Of a stretch of DNA of 60,000 nt, positions 1 through 11,690 are shown piece after piece (positions within the stretch are counted from its first letter, which is position 1; each line of letters opens with the position of its first letter). A program made the translations under genes and the position numbers. Origin of the DNA: Membranipora membranacea (taxonomy: Eukaryota > Bryozoa > Gymnolaemata > Cheilostomatida > Membraniporidae); contig OU612071.1 in NCBI GenBank assembly GCA_914767715.1, positions 24,303,681-24,363,680 on the forward strand, in the 5' to 3' direction. The notes below the pieces were generated by a model. It made no database searches. It was not told where the DNA came from and saw nothing but the letters and a program-made list of their open reading frames with translations.

Positions 1-550
1 CTGCAGTCATCTTGTTCAGGCTACATTAGCCTATTTCCAGCTTGACGGCCTTGTTGGTACAGAGCTGACCACAGCTTCATATTTGTTGTTATTGAATTTA
101 TCAACCTGAAACATAGCAAAGGATGAAAATGACAATCGCGGTATAGCAGGGTACTTGAACCGCCCTTCAGACCCTTTATCTCCAGTCACAATAAAAACAC
201 AAGTGGATGATTTGTATGCTTCATGGTTTTTTTCAAACAGCATATTCAAAGAAAAAGTGACAGGGTATGATAGTTTTGGCAAGAAAATTTTATGACAAAA
301 ATCACTAAGTTCTTTGGAAGGAGATGCGACTCACTGAGTTTTTGTGGCCTAAGAAAATGAGAAGTCAATGTTGTGTTTGATACTCGATTTCCTCCATAAT
401 TAGACTGCCTACTCACTTTTTCTATGGTTTGCTGTGGTTCTTTTTGCGTCACTGACATCATGCTATTAATGTCGCAGTCGTCGTGCAGGAGAGCAGATGT
501 TCACTGGCTTTAAAAGGCAGTTTTTGAGCTGATCTGAAAATAAAAGCACC
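1..550 (-). pseudogene. Detached partial copy (U4) of the 2.5-kb tandem unit, exon-like blocks
   Basis: On the minus strand the block begins with a TTTTCAG acceptor near 538. It reads through a possible start (ATGATGTCAGTG, near 461) to a GTGAGT donor near 405, then a short TTCTTAG-flanked segment ending in CTCA|GTGAGT near 330. A further exon-like block lies at about 60-115. The same landmarks, in the same order, occur near 14.0, 11.6 and 9.0 kb, where similarity extends through non-coding sequence. No protein family is recognised. The window edge cuts the copy, so it could belong to a more complete gene to the left. Confidence 0.45.
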
Positions 551-1540
551 CTCCTCTGCTCGGCGCTCAGCTTCTGAGGGTCATAGTCCGTGCCAAGCAA
601 AACAACAGGCAGGTTGGGATGATTTGCATTTTTTTATTGTATGAGGCATGAGCGGGATGGTTGAATGAGATGCTGATTTGGTTGAGTATGAGCAAGCCAT
701 AGAAATCTGCATGTACTGTATTGATGAGTTGGTGATCTGGCTACTATAAGGCTCATGGGTCGGTAAACCTGATCTATATTTGGCACCTCTTCCTCTAGCC
801 AAAGCCAACAGTGACATGTGCCCATGGTCGAAAAGGTATGTGAAGAATGAGCAATTACATGCAGCAATGCGAGTGATAGATCATTAGGGTCATCAGGATA
901 GCAAGGATGGACCTGGAGGATAGCTTTATCTCCTCTCCGTTGGCCTTAACCAGTATTTGACCTCTGCAGCTGAAAGAAAATGGCTGAAGACTGGGAGGAA
1001 AGAGGAATGGCCATGTCGAGCAGGGTGTATTGGTAATATACATGCCAACCTTTGTTGTCTGCAATGCAGGGTTGGAACGCAAACATGACAGACAGTGACT
1101 GCTGAATTTTCCCTGAAGCCTTGAGCATCATTCGTGAATACTCCAATGGTAAATTGAAAAAAATACCTGCACTTCTGCTGGCCATCATGTTTAACCCTTA
1201 CATCTTGTGTGTTTTCGGTAGATATTGACCAAATCTTCATGGTCTAAATCAGGTATGCAATCATGCACAGGGTAATTATCAGGTTGCATGGCAGGATTCC
1301 AACTGTTGTGTTATTTCATGCTCTGTGGCAATAAGTGAATCCATGAAGTACGACAACTATTTGAGCCCATGGATGTGCAGATTTCCCCAATTTTGCCGAA
1401 CATTGCGGGAGGTCCTCAAACTTAAGATATGGGGTAAGGGTAAGGGTAAGGGTATTACGAATCAACAGTCAATTGTGACTGCGTGATTGCTTAATGAATG
1501 GGCCTCAACATCAATAAACCTTTGGTGTTCTGCTACTGTA
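551..1540. other. Gap: weak minus-strand open frames only
   Basis: Overlapping minus-strand frames of 75-104 codons lie at 581-1240. They could be fragments of one frameshifted coding segment, because successive frames stay open with tryptophan-, tyrosine- and proline-rich stretches. I recognise no domain and no convincing splice pattern. Three to four copies of TAAGGG sit at 1431-1454. Confidence 0.3.
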
Positions 1541-1915
1541 AAAGTCAAACAGTCAAAAAGTCAAAAAGTCAAGTCAAAAAGTGAAGAAGTGAAGAAGTGA
1601 AGAAGTGAAAAAGTGAAAAAGTGAAAAAGTGAAAAAGTGAAAAAGTGAAAAAGTGAAAAAGTGAAAAAGTGAAAAAGTGAAAAAGTGAAAAAGTGAAAAA
1701 GTGAAAAAGTGAAAAAGTGAAAAAGTGAAAAAGTGAAAAAGTGAAAAAGTGAAAAAGTGAAAAAGTGAAAAAGTGAAAAAGTGAAAAAGTGAAAAAGTGA
1801 AAAAGTGAAAAAGTGAAAAAGTGAAAAAGTGAAAAAGTGAAAAAGTGAAAAAGTGAAAAAGTGAAAAAGTGAAAAAGTGAAAAAGTGAAAAAGTGAAAAA
1901 GTGAAGAAAAAAAAG
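1540..1915. repeat. Microsatellite (GTGAAAAA)n with GTGAAGAA and GTCAAAAA edge variants
   Basis: About 37 uninterrupted 8-bp units GTGAAAAA run from about 1605 to 1900. They are preceded by GTCAAAAA and GTGAAGAA variants, so the core is homogenised and the left edge is degenerate. The long minus-strand frames here (FTFSLFHF repeats) exist because an 8-bp unit repeats without stops every 24 bp. They are not genes. Confidence 0.97.
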
Positions 1916-3720
1916 AACAAAATATTGAGGAGAATATAAGCACAAAACCTGTGAATCTTGTTTTGGAGAGATCTACGATCTTCATGTAAGGTTTGCTGTA
2001 TGTCTCTTCGCAAGCAGGTTTTGGTCTTTTTTCAAATCGCCAATCCACATATCATAGCATATGAATTAAGTAAACCAGCAGGACAGGATGTGATGTCGTA
2101 TTCTATTGTCTATTATGATTACCACAATGCAGTGGCTATTTCCTTTTTACGTCAACCACACTACATGCAAGATGCCTCTGTAATTGCTCCCAATAAATAT
2201 CCTAAACATCACCAATAAACCTAACAATAATTATGACTTCTTGATTCTGATTCATATCTTTGACAAAATTTTACATCAGCCTTGGACTGGCGAGTCTGTG
2301 CTGTTAATTTCCAGCTGCCCCAAAGTTATTTTCATTCTTTTGGGCTTCCATAGTGGTTTTTCCTTTTCTGGGTCAGCCATGACTGATCTCATATCAGATG
2401 ATGATTTTGTGCAGATGTACACAAACTGTTAGTGCAGGTAGCGATCAAGAACGACCAAGTCTTTTGTTCCAGAAAAAATGCATGAATGCTCTTGAAATCT
2501 AAAAACTAAAACGGACTCAAACTGTGTGCTCCTGATCAATATATCAATCAGCTACACCTCTAAAGATACTGTGCAGAGCATACTGGCAGTTTCTGTGTGT
2601 ACACTATAGACTGTAGCAAGATTTATTTCTCGGGAAATAGAAATAACTGATACTCTTTTCCAACAGCAAACAACGCCCAGTAAATTACAATAATGGGTAC
2701 ATGATGACATCAATAAACCTTGATGTGCATATCACTATATTAAAATCTGGGACAATCCATATTCAGGATGCCAAAGCTTAATCCATAGGAAACCTCATCA
2801 AGAACACCATAGTAAACAACATTGTTCCTAAGCTAGCAGTACCACCAAACCCAACAAACCACACTAAACAATATGCCAGATGTTCAGAATCATTTTCAGG
2901 TACACCATCACCATTATCCTCATTGCCTGAAATCCTATGCAATGACCAAATCCCAAGTGATATCTTCTCTGTTGAGAGAAATTATGAAATGGGTGAGGAT
3001 ATATTATCTTCACACTAAATGCCCAAAATGTCTGGATTATAATTTGGTCAACCCTTCTGGGCAGATTGGTAATGAATGTATTAATGTCTTGTGGATCATT
3101 AAGAACATGGCCACAGAACGCGAATCGACCGCCACGAGACAGAAGCATCAGTGACACGTTTGGATTGACCTGCCATCTGTTCAGATGGTGCGAGTCAATA
3201 AAGCTCAGGGACAGTAGGACCTGGTCAATGTTTGTTTTGGTCATAAAAGTTATCCCCCTTGCACAGTTTTCAGAGGAGATCTTCCACTACAGTATTGGCG
3301 AACAAGTTGACTGATACCATTGAACTTGTGAGAGAACTTTCGCTGAAGTTGGAGAAACTGAGGATCATGGTGGAATTGTTCAATGTCATATCATGTCTTC
3401 ATCCATCATCATCGTAAGCAGCATTTTGTAAAGGAAAACCAGGTCAAAGTTAACAGATTGAGGAGATGGTGGGCGAGGGTCTTGATGTGGCAGTGGTTTG
3501 GCATAAGCATCCGCATTGCCAGCATTGGTAGGGTCAGGAAAGAGAATCTGCCGAGCTGCCTGGCGCTGATAGTAATTCCTACTGGCATAGGAAGATTGAT
3601 GCCGCAGCCCCTGCTTACTATACATAGACATGGCACACTGCCTGCGAGGCTCACTGCAATGCTGTAGAGAATGGGAGCTATGGTTGTTTCAATAACTAAG
3701 GCATTCACAGAGACATGATG
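1916..3720. other. Gap: unrecognised open frames on both strands
   Basis: The longest minus-strand frame (2864-3244) includes a segment reading RGGRFAFCGHVLNDPQ. Minus-strand frames at 3386-3708 also stay open in two registers. This could be a decayed mobile-element gene, but no catalytic motif is visible and I assign no function. Plus-strand frames at 1958-2432 show nothing recognisable. Confidence 0.25.
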
Positions 3721-3869
3721 AAAAGCTATGAGTAGAATCTAGCAGGGACTATTAAAGGTTTCAGTACAGGTAGGAGGCCAGTCCAACTTTCCGAAAATTG
3801 AAACTACAGGAGACAAATGGGTTTGCTTAGTAAAAGTAATTGAAACATTATGCACAAGTATCTATCTTC

Positions 3870-4520
3870 TATAAACAGGTGCTGCCTGGTGAAACAAAGT
3901 TGTGGCAAGCTTCTGGCTATGACAGCTGCTATAGAAAAGAAGAACAAACTTCTCAGGATTGGGTCAACAAAGTTACAGAGTATGAGTACAAGAGAAGCGC
4001 AGCAACCCTCTGAGAACCTAACCCGTTGCTAGCTATGCAGTATGTTATGAAATAGTTATTGCAATATACGTAGATGCCTGTCAAAAAGTGCTACCTGATA
4101 AAACAAGTTGTGGTAAGGGTCTGAATTTTACAGCTGCTATAAAATAAAAAAGAAGAGCAGCAAAACTCTGAGAATCGAAACAACAAAACAACACAATTAG
4201 ATGCCTGTCTGTCAAAAACCACTGCATGGTAAAAAATTGTGACAAGCCTTGAACTTTGACAGCTGCGATAAAAAAGAAGAGCAGCATACCGCTGGGTATC
4301 GAACCAACAAAGTGATACAGCCTGGTAAAAAAAATTCTTGCAAGCTTCCGACTTTGACAGCTGCGATAAAAAAAGAAGAGCAGAAAGAAAGAAAAGCAGC
4401 ATTCCACTGGGTATCGAACCAACAACGCCACACAGGTATATGCCTTTTAAAAAGCGCTCCCTGTGTTGTAGGCTTCTGACTTTGACAGCTGCCATAAAAA
4501 AAAAGATATTTACAGTCACA
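3870..4520 (-). repeat. Tandem SINE-like units with B-box-like motifs
   Basis: The motif ACAGCTGCNATAAAA recurs at 3922, 4130, 4259, 4357 and 4485, so unit spacing is about 100-210 bp. Each unit is followed by a run of A with AAGAGCAGC. On the minus strand several units carry GGTTCGATACCC, close to the RNA polymerase III B box (GGTTCGANTCC), for example at 4297-4308 and 4407-4418. No clear A box is found at tRNA spacing. This looks like tandemly amplified fragments of a tRNA-derived SINE, or a minisatellite grown from one. Confidence 0.5.
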
Positions 4521-5440
4521 TAGGAAGCTAATTATAAGGTTGCACAATATGATAAGATCGAAATCGGGAATAAGTAGTAATCAGATATGTGGAGATAATA
4601 GTATTACTTATATGTCGAGAACCCCCAGAAATTTCCTGCCTGGCTTGTTGATTTATCAAAAAAAAAGTATATATTTTCGAATTTTACAGTGTTTGGCTCC
4701 AATAGTTGAATGAATAACAAAGTGACCTACCCAAGCAGCTGATTGGCTGTTGTAAAATTCATTTTGAGTGCGGTGCATTTCAAAGTTCAACAAAAGGCAT
4801 GACTCAACATACTAGGATACACCTTTGAATAAAAAAAGTCCCTGTACCAGAAAATCTCCAAGGCACTGAGGCTTAAAAACTTTGAGGGATAGAATGTGCT
4901 CTTGACGATACTCAAAGGACCAGACTAGCGGAAGTGACCTCACTTTGTAACAAACACAGTATCTTACTGGTTAGACTTCAGAGTGTGTGTTCAAATATCA
5001 TAACCTATAGTCCAAACCTATGCGCTACTCACTCGCGGGTTAATTGAAGCTAATATGAACATTACAAGCAAAGCAACGTAGTTGGTTACCCAGTGTTTGA
5101 TAGTATAACCAAAGAGAAGAACAGGTAAGAATATAGTATGTCTTGCAGTGAATGAAGCTGAATGGGCAGAACTGTTAAGTGTTAATCGGGTGATATAATA
5201 GATCTCAAGATGCCACCCATCACCACCCTAGAGCTGAGAAGGTCGTCCCTATTTGAGCTTCTTCCCTGTGGGAGTTTGTTTTCACTATGTTACCCTGTCC
5301 AGGATTAGGACTAAGGGTTACCACAACAAGTGGTTGTACATTTCAGCTAAATTAATAGTCACCAACAGATATTCTTGCCTACTTAATTTTTGGTGTTTTT
5401 AGTGATTGGTCAACTTGAGCTACCTCCAAACATAATGCCA
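4521..5440. other. Gap: AT-rich, nothing recognised
   Basis: No open frame of note, no repeat structure and no splice pattern were seen here. The stretch leads directly into the reverse-transcriptase relic. Confidence 0.4.
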
Positions 5441-5446
5441 TAAGAG

Positions 5447-6790
5447 TTGAAAAATAAAAACAAGCTGTTCTATCAGTTGATCTCAATCGGTGTTTTTGGA
5501 CCCAGTTATTGGATCAAAGTTTCTTTGCTGCATCTTTTAGGCAAAGTCTGTGAACAGGTTACCGTTGACAAGATCGAGTTTTGTGTGAAACATCCCATCG
5601 GTAGCAATCAGTATGGTTTTGCTGGGACACGAGACGCTATTCTACAGCTTATTGATGATATAAAATCAGATTTAGATGTGGCTCACAATACTCAAGTACA
5701 ATTATAGGGGGGGGTGTTGATTTTTCTCGAGCACTTGATAGGCTTTGGCCAAGTATCGTTCTAAGTAAAATGTAAATTATGGTGCGAATGGAAACCTACT
5801 GGATCTATTAGCTGGTTTTCTTGAACATAGGACACAATTTGTAAAATTAAATAAGCACCTTTTCTGATTACATTGATATCTCTGTTGGCGCACTTGAATG
5901 TTGAGGATTTTAGATTAGTGAAGTATGCAGATGATACTACATTCTACAAAAGTTTTGGAGAGAATAGCACCGACTCTATTGCCGCTGCCGTGGCTGATGA
6001 TAATAACATGCTATACTGAATGCTTACAAATACTGGTATGATAAATGTTTAACGATCCTGTGAATTTGAGTCAGTGATTCACCATCTCAGATTGCCAAGT
6101 ATTTAGGTATGACATTGATAATCATTTATCTTTTAATAAACATGTAGATCTCTTGTCTCATCCTGTAATAGTGAGATATTTCTTTTACTTCATGATCAAA
6201 CAAAAGTTGTTAGATATTATAATTGACAATAAGTTCAATTTTAGTAGCCATATTGAATTTTAATTTCTAAGTGTAATAGCCGATTGTTGTTAATGATACA
6301 ATTGAAATCTTTAGGACTCAACAGTAATAGCCTCAACACCTTTTATATATTAAACATAAGATCCATTTTATTGTATGGGGCCCTGCTTGGCATAACCTTT
6401 TATCCTTGACATCAAAAGAAAAACTAGAGAAAATTCAACCCCCCCCCCTCCCGTGTGAGTTACATTGATAGATTAGGTTTCCATTCTATTTCGCCACTCA
6501 ATGATTTCATATTTTCCAGCAGCTTTTCTAGTAGCCACTCTCAGCCACTTTTAGTCGCATTAGTTTTAATTATTTCAAGAGATATTCCGCTGCTAATAAT
6601 GTATGCACTAAATACCGTCTAGTAATTTCCCAAACCCAGGAACGCTCAAAAAACTTTATTCAGTTTTATATGAGATTTTTTTAATAATGACAACATTTAT
6701 ATTGAGTAAAAACGAGCAAGGCATTTCAATGTTATCGAACCTTGGTTTGATAGAGAAGTTGAAATAAACAAATACCAATACCAATTAGTA
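5447..6790 (+). pseudogene. Non-LTR retrotransposon reverse transcriptase relic, L2/CR1-like
   Basis: The first frame (5447-5707) carries an RT palm-like segment (GSNQYGFAGTRDAILQLIDDI, in part). It breaks at a G8 run near 5707, after which another frame resumes with DFSRALDRLW, the usual catalytic block around the first aspartate. The second catalytic motif, YADDTT, lies at 5924-5941. Further frames to about 6550 give shredded thumb and C-terminal sequence. The unit ends with AATACCAATACCAATT at 6772-6787, a short-repeat 3' tail typical of L2/CR1-type elements. Multiple frameshifts and stops make it inactive. The 5' part (endonuclease) is missing or unrecognisable. Confidence 0.75.
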
Positions 6791-6803
6791 TATCACGTGA
6801 TCA

Positions 6804-7516
6804 GTGTGGTCAGCAAACCTATGGTTGTGTCATTGGAGATCGTATAACCATGCCCACTTCGATTTTGCAGTAAATCTAAAAAGTCAACTCTCCTTCATGC
6901 TTGAAATTAAATTTAATTTTATATACATAATTATGCTGACACTGATCTGTAATGCCGTTTTAATTCCCAGCAGACCAATAATTAACCTCTCTGGACGGCG
7001 TTAGCGGAGGAGTGACTGAATGGAAGGAAAAAGTCAAAGCAGGGGAATCGATTGCGACCTCAGATGGGAAACACTATAAAGCGCAAAACATCATATTAGT
7101 GAACAAGGAGACCGATTTTTGAGTGCAAGCGGTATGAAAACTGAAGAGAGAGACTTAGATTCTAGTCAGGCAACAGCAGTATGTTTATACCTCCGACTGT
7201 CCGATATAATGTATTTTGTACCATTGGCAGATTTTACACAGAAGTACAAAGCTGTCCAGCATGCTGGGAATTTTTTGCTCCTTCAATTGAGAAAACAATT
7301 GTGCTTTTAAATCCTTCAATCAATATGCCTTCTTTTCTTCTTTATCTGAAATTTGTGTACATCCATTATAAGGATCAAACTTTTCAATTTTACACGTATT
7401 TGGTGCTTCGAGGTTTCAATCACCCAAAGAGTTATCTGGACTGGCTATATGTAATGTATTTCATTATTTTTATGCATTATTTAGATCAGCCATTGTTATC
7501 AATAAAGTATCAGTAA
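6804..7516 (+). other. Unrecognised open frames, possible exon at 6971-7122
   Basis: A short segment after an AATTCCCAG acceptor-like site (about 6970) reads in one frame as a polar, lysine-rich 40-residue peptide (VTEWKEKVKAGESI inside) ending in a stop near 7122. A longer frame at 7181-7516 is rich in aromatic residues and has no recognised domain. Nothing ties the two together. Confidence 0.2.
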
Positions 7517-7539
7517 CTGCTGCAACTTCGGTCATGGGC

Positions 7540-8050
7540 TACTTCAGTACAAATACAAATACAAATACCTTGGAACAACACTGGAAAGAAAACTCTCATT
7601 TAATACCATACATGGAAGCTAGTGGAGAAGTCTAATAAAAGATTATTCATCGTGAAACAATTAGCCTACCTCAATGTCATCGCAACCACAATTCAGTTAG
7701 CTTACACCACATTTATAGAAAGTGTCCTTATCTTACCATCTATCCATAATCTACGCACACTTAAATCAAGATGACATGAAACAGTACAACCACACCATCA
7801 CTGTAGCATTTCGTCTAAGCCAACACCGAATCTCTCGTACAAACATCAGTGAAGTATACAACAAAGCTTTCAAAACCAAATGTTTGCGCATGAAATGCTG
7901 TGGACTAGACACTATCAAAGACTTTGAAAAATTGTCATCTGGTAGATACTGTGTGTCAAAATACAGAGTTGATGCCAGAAAATTCTGTTTCAGGTGAAGA
8001 ATGTTAAACTCTATCTTTTCATAACTCATTTTATACTTATTCTCAGTCAT
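7540..8050 (+). pseudogene. C-terminal reverse-transcriptase fragment of an L2/Rex-like LINE
   Basis: Starting near 7551 the translation gives YKYLGTTLERKLSFNT, the conserved block after the RT domain in L2/Rex/CR1 elements (xKYLGxxxDxxLxF). A frame change leads to RLFIVKQLAYLNV...LAYTTFIESVL, the usual downstream block. A second frame (7722-7997) ends in LSSGRYCVSKYRVDARKFCF, matching the C-terminal pattern that precedes the stop in this clade. At least two frameshifts are present. The 5' end of the element is absent. Confidence 0.65.
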
Positions 8051-8369
8051 TTTTTATTGAGAATTCTTATGCCTATATTTTATAACGGAGCACTCAGGAA
8101 AGCAACCAATTTTATCATGAAAATTGATACAAAATATGTACATACATATACACAGCAGAAGTACATCCTCTCGTCATAATGCTATTTTCTTAACTTACAT
8201 CTGCAAGACTCAAAAAGGTACCAAAATTATTTTTTCCAACCATGATGCCTTATTTTGACAAACAACCTTTGTAATTTGATGTTTATAAACTTTATCTATG
8301 TCTCGCTTTTTCCGAGTCCATCTTTTAAGTAATGTAACCATTCAATTTTATTATTCTCATTTTGCCGAA

Positions 8370-9115
8370 TGTATAAACAAACTTCACTGAATCTGACACT
8401 GATACAAGAATGAAATATATGGATTTTTCAAACAAGTTTGCAATTCATTAGCGGAGTAAAATTTTCCTATAACATTTAACATGAAAATGACCGCAAAAAT
8501 ATTTAAAGGTCAGATCACAAGTTGTTGAGAGAAGAACACAACTCTCATTATGTCATATTGGTGTTATAAACATAAGCATCTTGAGGCATTGACTGTTCCT
8601 GTGCATGGTATACCAGTATTCTTAGTTAAAACTGTGAGGTCTGTATTCAGACTTTATTGCCCTATTTTCTGTTTGGAAGTCGTTTAAAACCCTGAAGGCA
8701 CCATTTGGTTCAGAGCTCATCACAACTCAATCTCATCATTATGGACTGTATCAAAACATATCTAAAGTGTAACAAAATGTCTGATAAACATACCCTCAAC
8801 AATAAATCAGTGTACTTGAACCACCCTCAATTTCTATCGTACTTTGCTCACTTAAGAAATTCAATCATTCGTATTTTTTCGAAAACCAATATAGTATTTG
8901 GAAGACGCAGGGTTCAACTTACTGAATTCGAGTTGCCTTGGGAAAATAGCCGTGTGTAGGTTTTGATATTAAATCTTCTTTATAATGTCTTCCTTACTAC
9001 TCCCTACTTCTATTTGGTTCCTGGTTGAGTGTCACTGATGTGATGCTGTTACTGCCGTTGTATCCCAGGAGTGCAGGTGCAGTCTTTAAGCTTATCTGAA
9101 AATAAAAGGGAAATT
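8370..9115 (-). pseudogene. Tandem unit U3 (partial copy of the 2.5-kb unit)
   Basis: On the minus strand a TTTTATTTTCAG acceptor at about 9106 leads into sequence aligned with U1 and U2. This is followed by the GAATTCA|GTAAGT donor (about 8925) and the exon-like block ending near 8535. Where U2 reads QDADADNTDGSRYDK before GTGAGT, U3 reads QDAYVYNTNMT and then a stop, and the donor is lost. The copy fades out near 8370, where U1 and U2 continue, so it is truncated. Confidence 0.5.
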
Positions 9116-9407
9116 GTAAATTTTTCATTTGATATTATTGTCGAAGACTGCTGACGACCAGATTGACCTGATCTATAGCATTCAAGTGCCAGGAATCCTT
9201 AACAATTAAAGATGAAAATATTCGTTTGTCAAGGCAATCAAACTGGGCACTGAGCAAATTATTATAACTAGGGTCTGTGGAGCTAAAGCTTTGTGTGCAA
9301 AGCTACATCATACAATTACTTTACTTACATAATAAAATATAAGTATTGTGTGGGGTAACTCTATCAAGTTGCTTCAAGCTGTCATTATAAGGCTACACAT
9401 CTTTCAT

Positions 9408-9463
9408 ATAGCCTGGGCAGGCTGTCGACAGGCTGACAGCCCCCGACAGCCTGCCTAGGCTAT
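9408..9463. repeat. Inverted repeat hairpin, 20-bp arms
   Basis: Arms 9408-9427 and 9444-9463 pair with one mismatch (ATAGCCTGGGCAGGCTGTCG against CGACAGCCTGCCTAGGCTAT). The 16-nt loop itself contains GGCTG/CAGCC. The structure is GC-rich in an AT-rich setting. U1 lacks it at the equivalent place, so it arose or inserted in this copy. Confidence 0.9.
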
Positions 9464-9597
9464 CTGTCATATATGCATTCGAGCCACCTGTTACTAATAT
9501 CATCTCCACAGTTGACTTGAATGTTCCAAAAGTTGGTACTTATGGCTACAAAATGTGGCATATTATTCAAGACGGATAAAGCCAAATAGGTTAAATT

Positions 9598-9882
9598 CAC
9601 TGAATTAAATTCTTCTTATGAAACAGAATTAGTATCATAACATCATGCTGCTAGAAAGCTCAACACAGATCATCTGACATCAAACTGATTGGCTGTCCCT
9701 ACTAGCATGAATATTATAAGCTGGGAAATTGCATTGTTTACAAAACTGCGAACAGAAACAAAATGCTTTCAGCGTCAATGATTTCGGGCTTGTATAGAAT
9801 GTTACTAGAGTCTGGCTATTTTTGCAAGCCCATCGTTTGGCAAAAGGAAGCTTATGATGTTATTCCAGACATGGAATTCAAT
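9598..9882 (+). mobile_element. 285-bp non-autonomous element, copy 1, 9-bp target duplication
   Basis: The sequence is flanked on both sides by GGTTAAATT (9589-9597 and 9883-9891). Unit U1 lacks it at the equivalent site, near 12060. Its termini are CACTGAATT and, inverted, ATTGAATTC. A second copy lies reverse-complemented at 36268-36554 with its own near-identical 9-bp duplication. No coding capacity is seen. Confidence 0.8.
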
Positions 9883-11690
9883 GGTTAAATTATAAAGCTG
9901 AAACCTTCTACAGTAAAAGCAGGGAGCTTTAAACAAGCATTGATTGGTCTCAAAAGTTGTTTGAGTGTTTGGTTTAAGCAGACTAATTGATATAGGCTTA
10001 CCGATCGTTAGAATCTGTATTGTTGTCCGTCACATAACAAACAGCCAGTAGGTAAAATGAAAACTGATACCAACTATCCAGCAGTTAACAGCATGATGCA
10101 CTTACTCAGACTTTTGATATTGTGCTGAAAGAAAAAAAAAGCTGCAGACATATACGATAGTTTACGTATCTTGAAAATTATCACAATGACCAGTAACGTG
10201 TTCATATTTTATATCATATTCTAGATAACAACAGTGCTTTGGATCCACAAGCTTGTGGCATTCAGGATCATGACTTCAAATAAATCACCATTTTATGAAG
10301 ATGATGCCAAAAACAACAACATTTTCAACGCAGCTAAGTATTAGTAGTATGGTTTTATGGCACAAGACCTGAATTGGGACAATCACGGTCTTGGAAGGTT
10401 CTTGTAATAAATTTAGTGAGAAAAACATTATTGTTGTGTGAGAAGCATAAGAGCTCAGTGAAAATTTATGGAAATAATACTGGCAACAAAATTCTTACGT
10501 TCATAGAGTGTTGTAAAATAATGGCAGAGAGCAGACAGAGTAGTCAGGAGATTTCAGCTAATTGCATCAGTTTTTTTTGCAGCTTCATGAATGTAGAGCC
10601 TCTGATCACAACACTGTCTCTTTTCTATTAGCAGTAAATGGTCATTACCTGAAATTTAAATTAACGTTTGAACTAGGGATTACCACAACATCAGAGGACC
10701 GGACACCAACAGAAATTCTGACCAATGTATGCATAGCTCTTATAATAAACTTATTGTAGGATGTACACAATAAAACTGGTGAATTGTGGGGTTGATTTTA
10801 GTGTTTGATTTAAATTGCCCCAATACAAAATGTTAGCAGTTTATGTCATCATAAATTACAAGAGCATATATAAAAATGCTTACTAGAATTCAACTTCAAT
10901 GCTAGAGTATTTTTAGATTAAGCTTTTCTATCAATCCTTCATAATCAGCGTTTTTTATGGCCAGTTTATCAATTTACAGACCATAGTGACTGAATTTTTT
11001 ATACAGGTTTGCAACTCATTCAACAGTATAGAATTGTTTATAACATATAGCCTAAGACACAAACTGGCTCAACTGCAACGGCTTTTACCGGTCAGATCCC
11101 AAGCTGTTGAGAGAAAAACAAAACTCACCTTGTCATATCGGCTGCCGTCTGTGTTATCAGCATCAGCATCTTGAGGTGGTCTGTGTACTTGTGCATAACA
11201 TACCGGGAACTGCAAGATGTTAATTCAGAATTGCCCTGATCTCTGCTTGATTGTCGTTAAAACTTGTTGGAACAGAGCTCCATCTTCATTGTGATGGGCT
11301 GAAACAACCAAAATATACAAAAGGGTGTTAATGACGATCATCTCAATATAGCACAGTACGCACTTCATGTTTTATGGACAATTTCTAATCAAAGTTTTTC
11401 ATATTTAAAAGAAAACTGATCGCCAATGATAGTCATGACAAGGACTTTTACATCAGAAACTACTATCGTCCTTGAAAGGTGATGCGATCAACTTATTGAA
11501 TTTGTGTTGCCTAGGGAAATTAGTCAATAGGTTTTGACACTAAATTTTCTTCCCTTCTTCCATGGCCTTTCCTCGTTATTTGAATGTCACTGATGTGATG
11601 TGGTTACTGTTAAAATTTTCGTCGCACAGGAGATCAGGTGTATATTGGTTCTTAATTGCAGTTTTTTAAGCTTATCTTTAAAAAAACGGA

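Larger units (their letters stand above)
9116..11690 (-). pseudogene. Tandem unit U2 of an unrecognised multi-exon minus-strand gene
   Basis: Exon-like blocks in minus order: acceptor near 11680, block to about 11500, and a block ending QDADADNTDGSRYDK|GTGAGT (about 11290-11125). Next come ISVGVRSSDVVVIPSSNVNL before GTAATG (about 10715-10650), a block near 10600-10500, LSKCIMLLTAG (10120-10005), and PHFVAISTNFWNIQVNCGDD (about 9570-9480). The last two align with U1 mainly as peptide (LSKNIKLLTGG; PHFVAKSTIIRDIQVCCGDD), which suggests an originally coding sequence. U2 has an in-frame TAG in the LSK block and a 285-bp insertion (9598-9882), so it is likely dead. No family is recognised. Confidence 0.5.

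Noticed and set aside
1431-1454. TAAGGG repeats as interstitial telomere sequence
   Set aside because: The unit is GGGTAA, not GGGTTA (TTAGGG) or its complement, and there are only three to four copies.
1561-2048. Long minus-strand proteins of FTFSLFHF repeats
   Set aside because: They are produced by a stop-free 8-bp microsatellite read in all three frames; no gene features surround them.
2864-3244. Minus-strand 126-codon frame as a transposase or helicase
   Set aside because: The wording looked protein-like but no catalytic or structural motif could be identified.
10374-10759. Plus-strand frames at 10374, 10562 and 13137 as genes
   Set aside because: They lie opposite exon-like minus-strand blocks with splice sites and have no motif. 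The similarity between 10562 and 13137 is explained by the tandem duplication.
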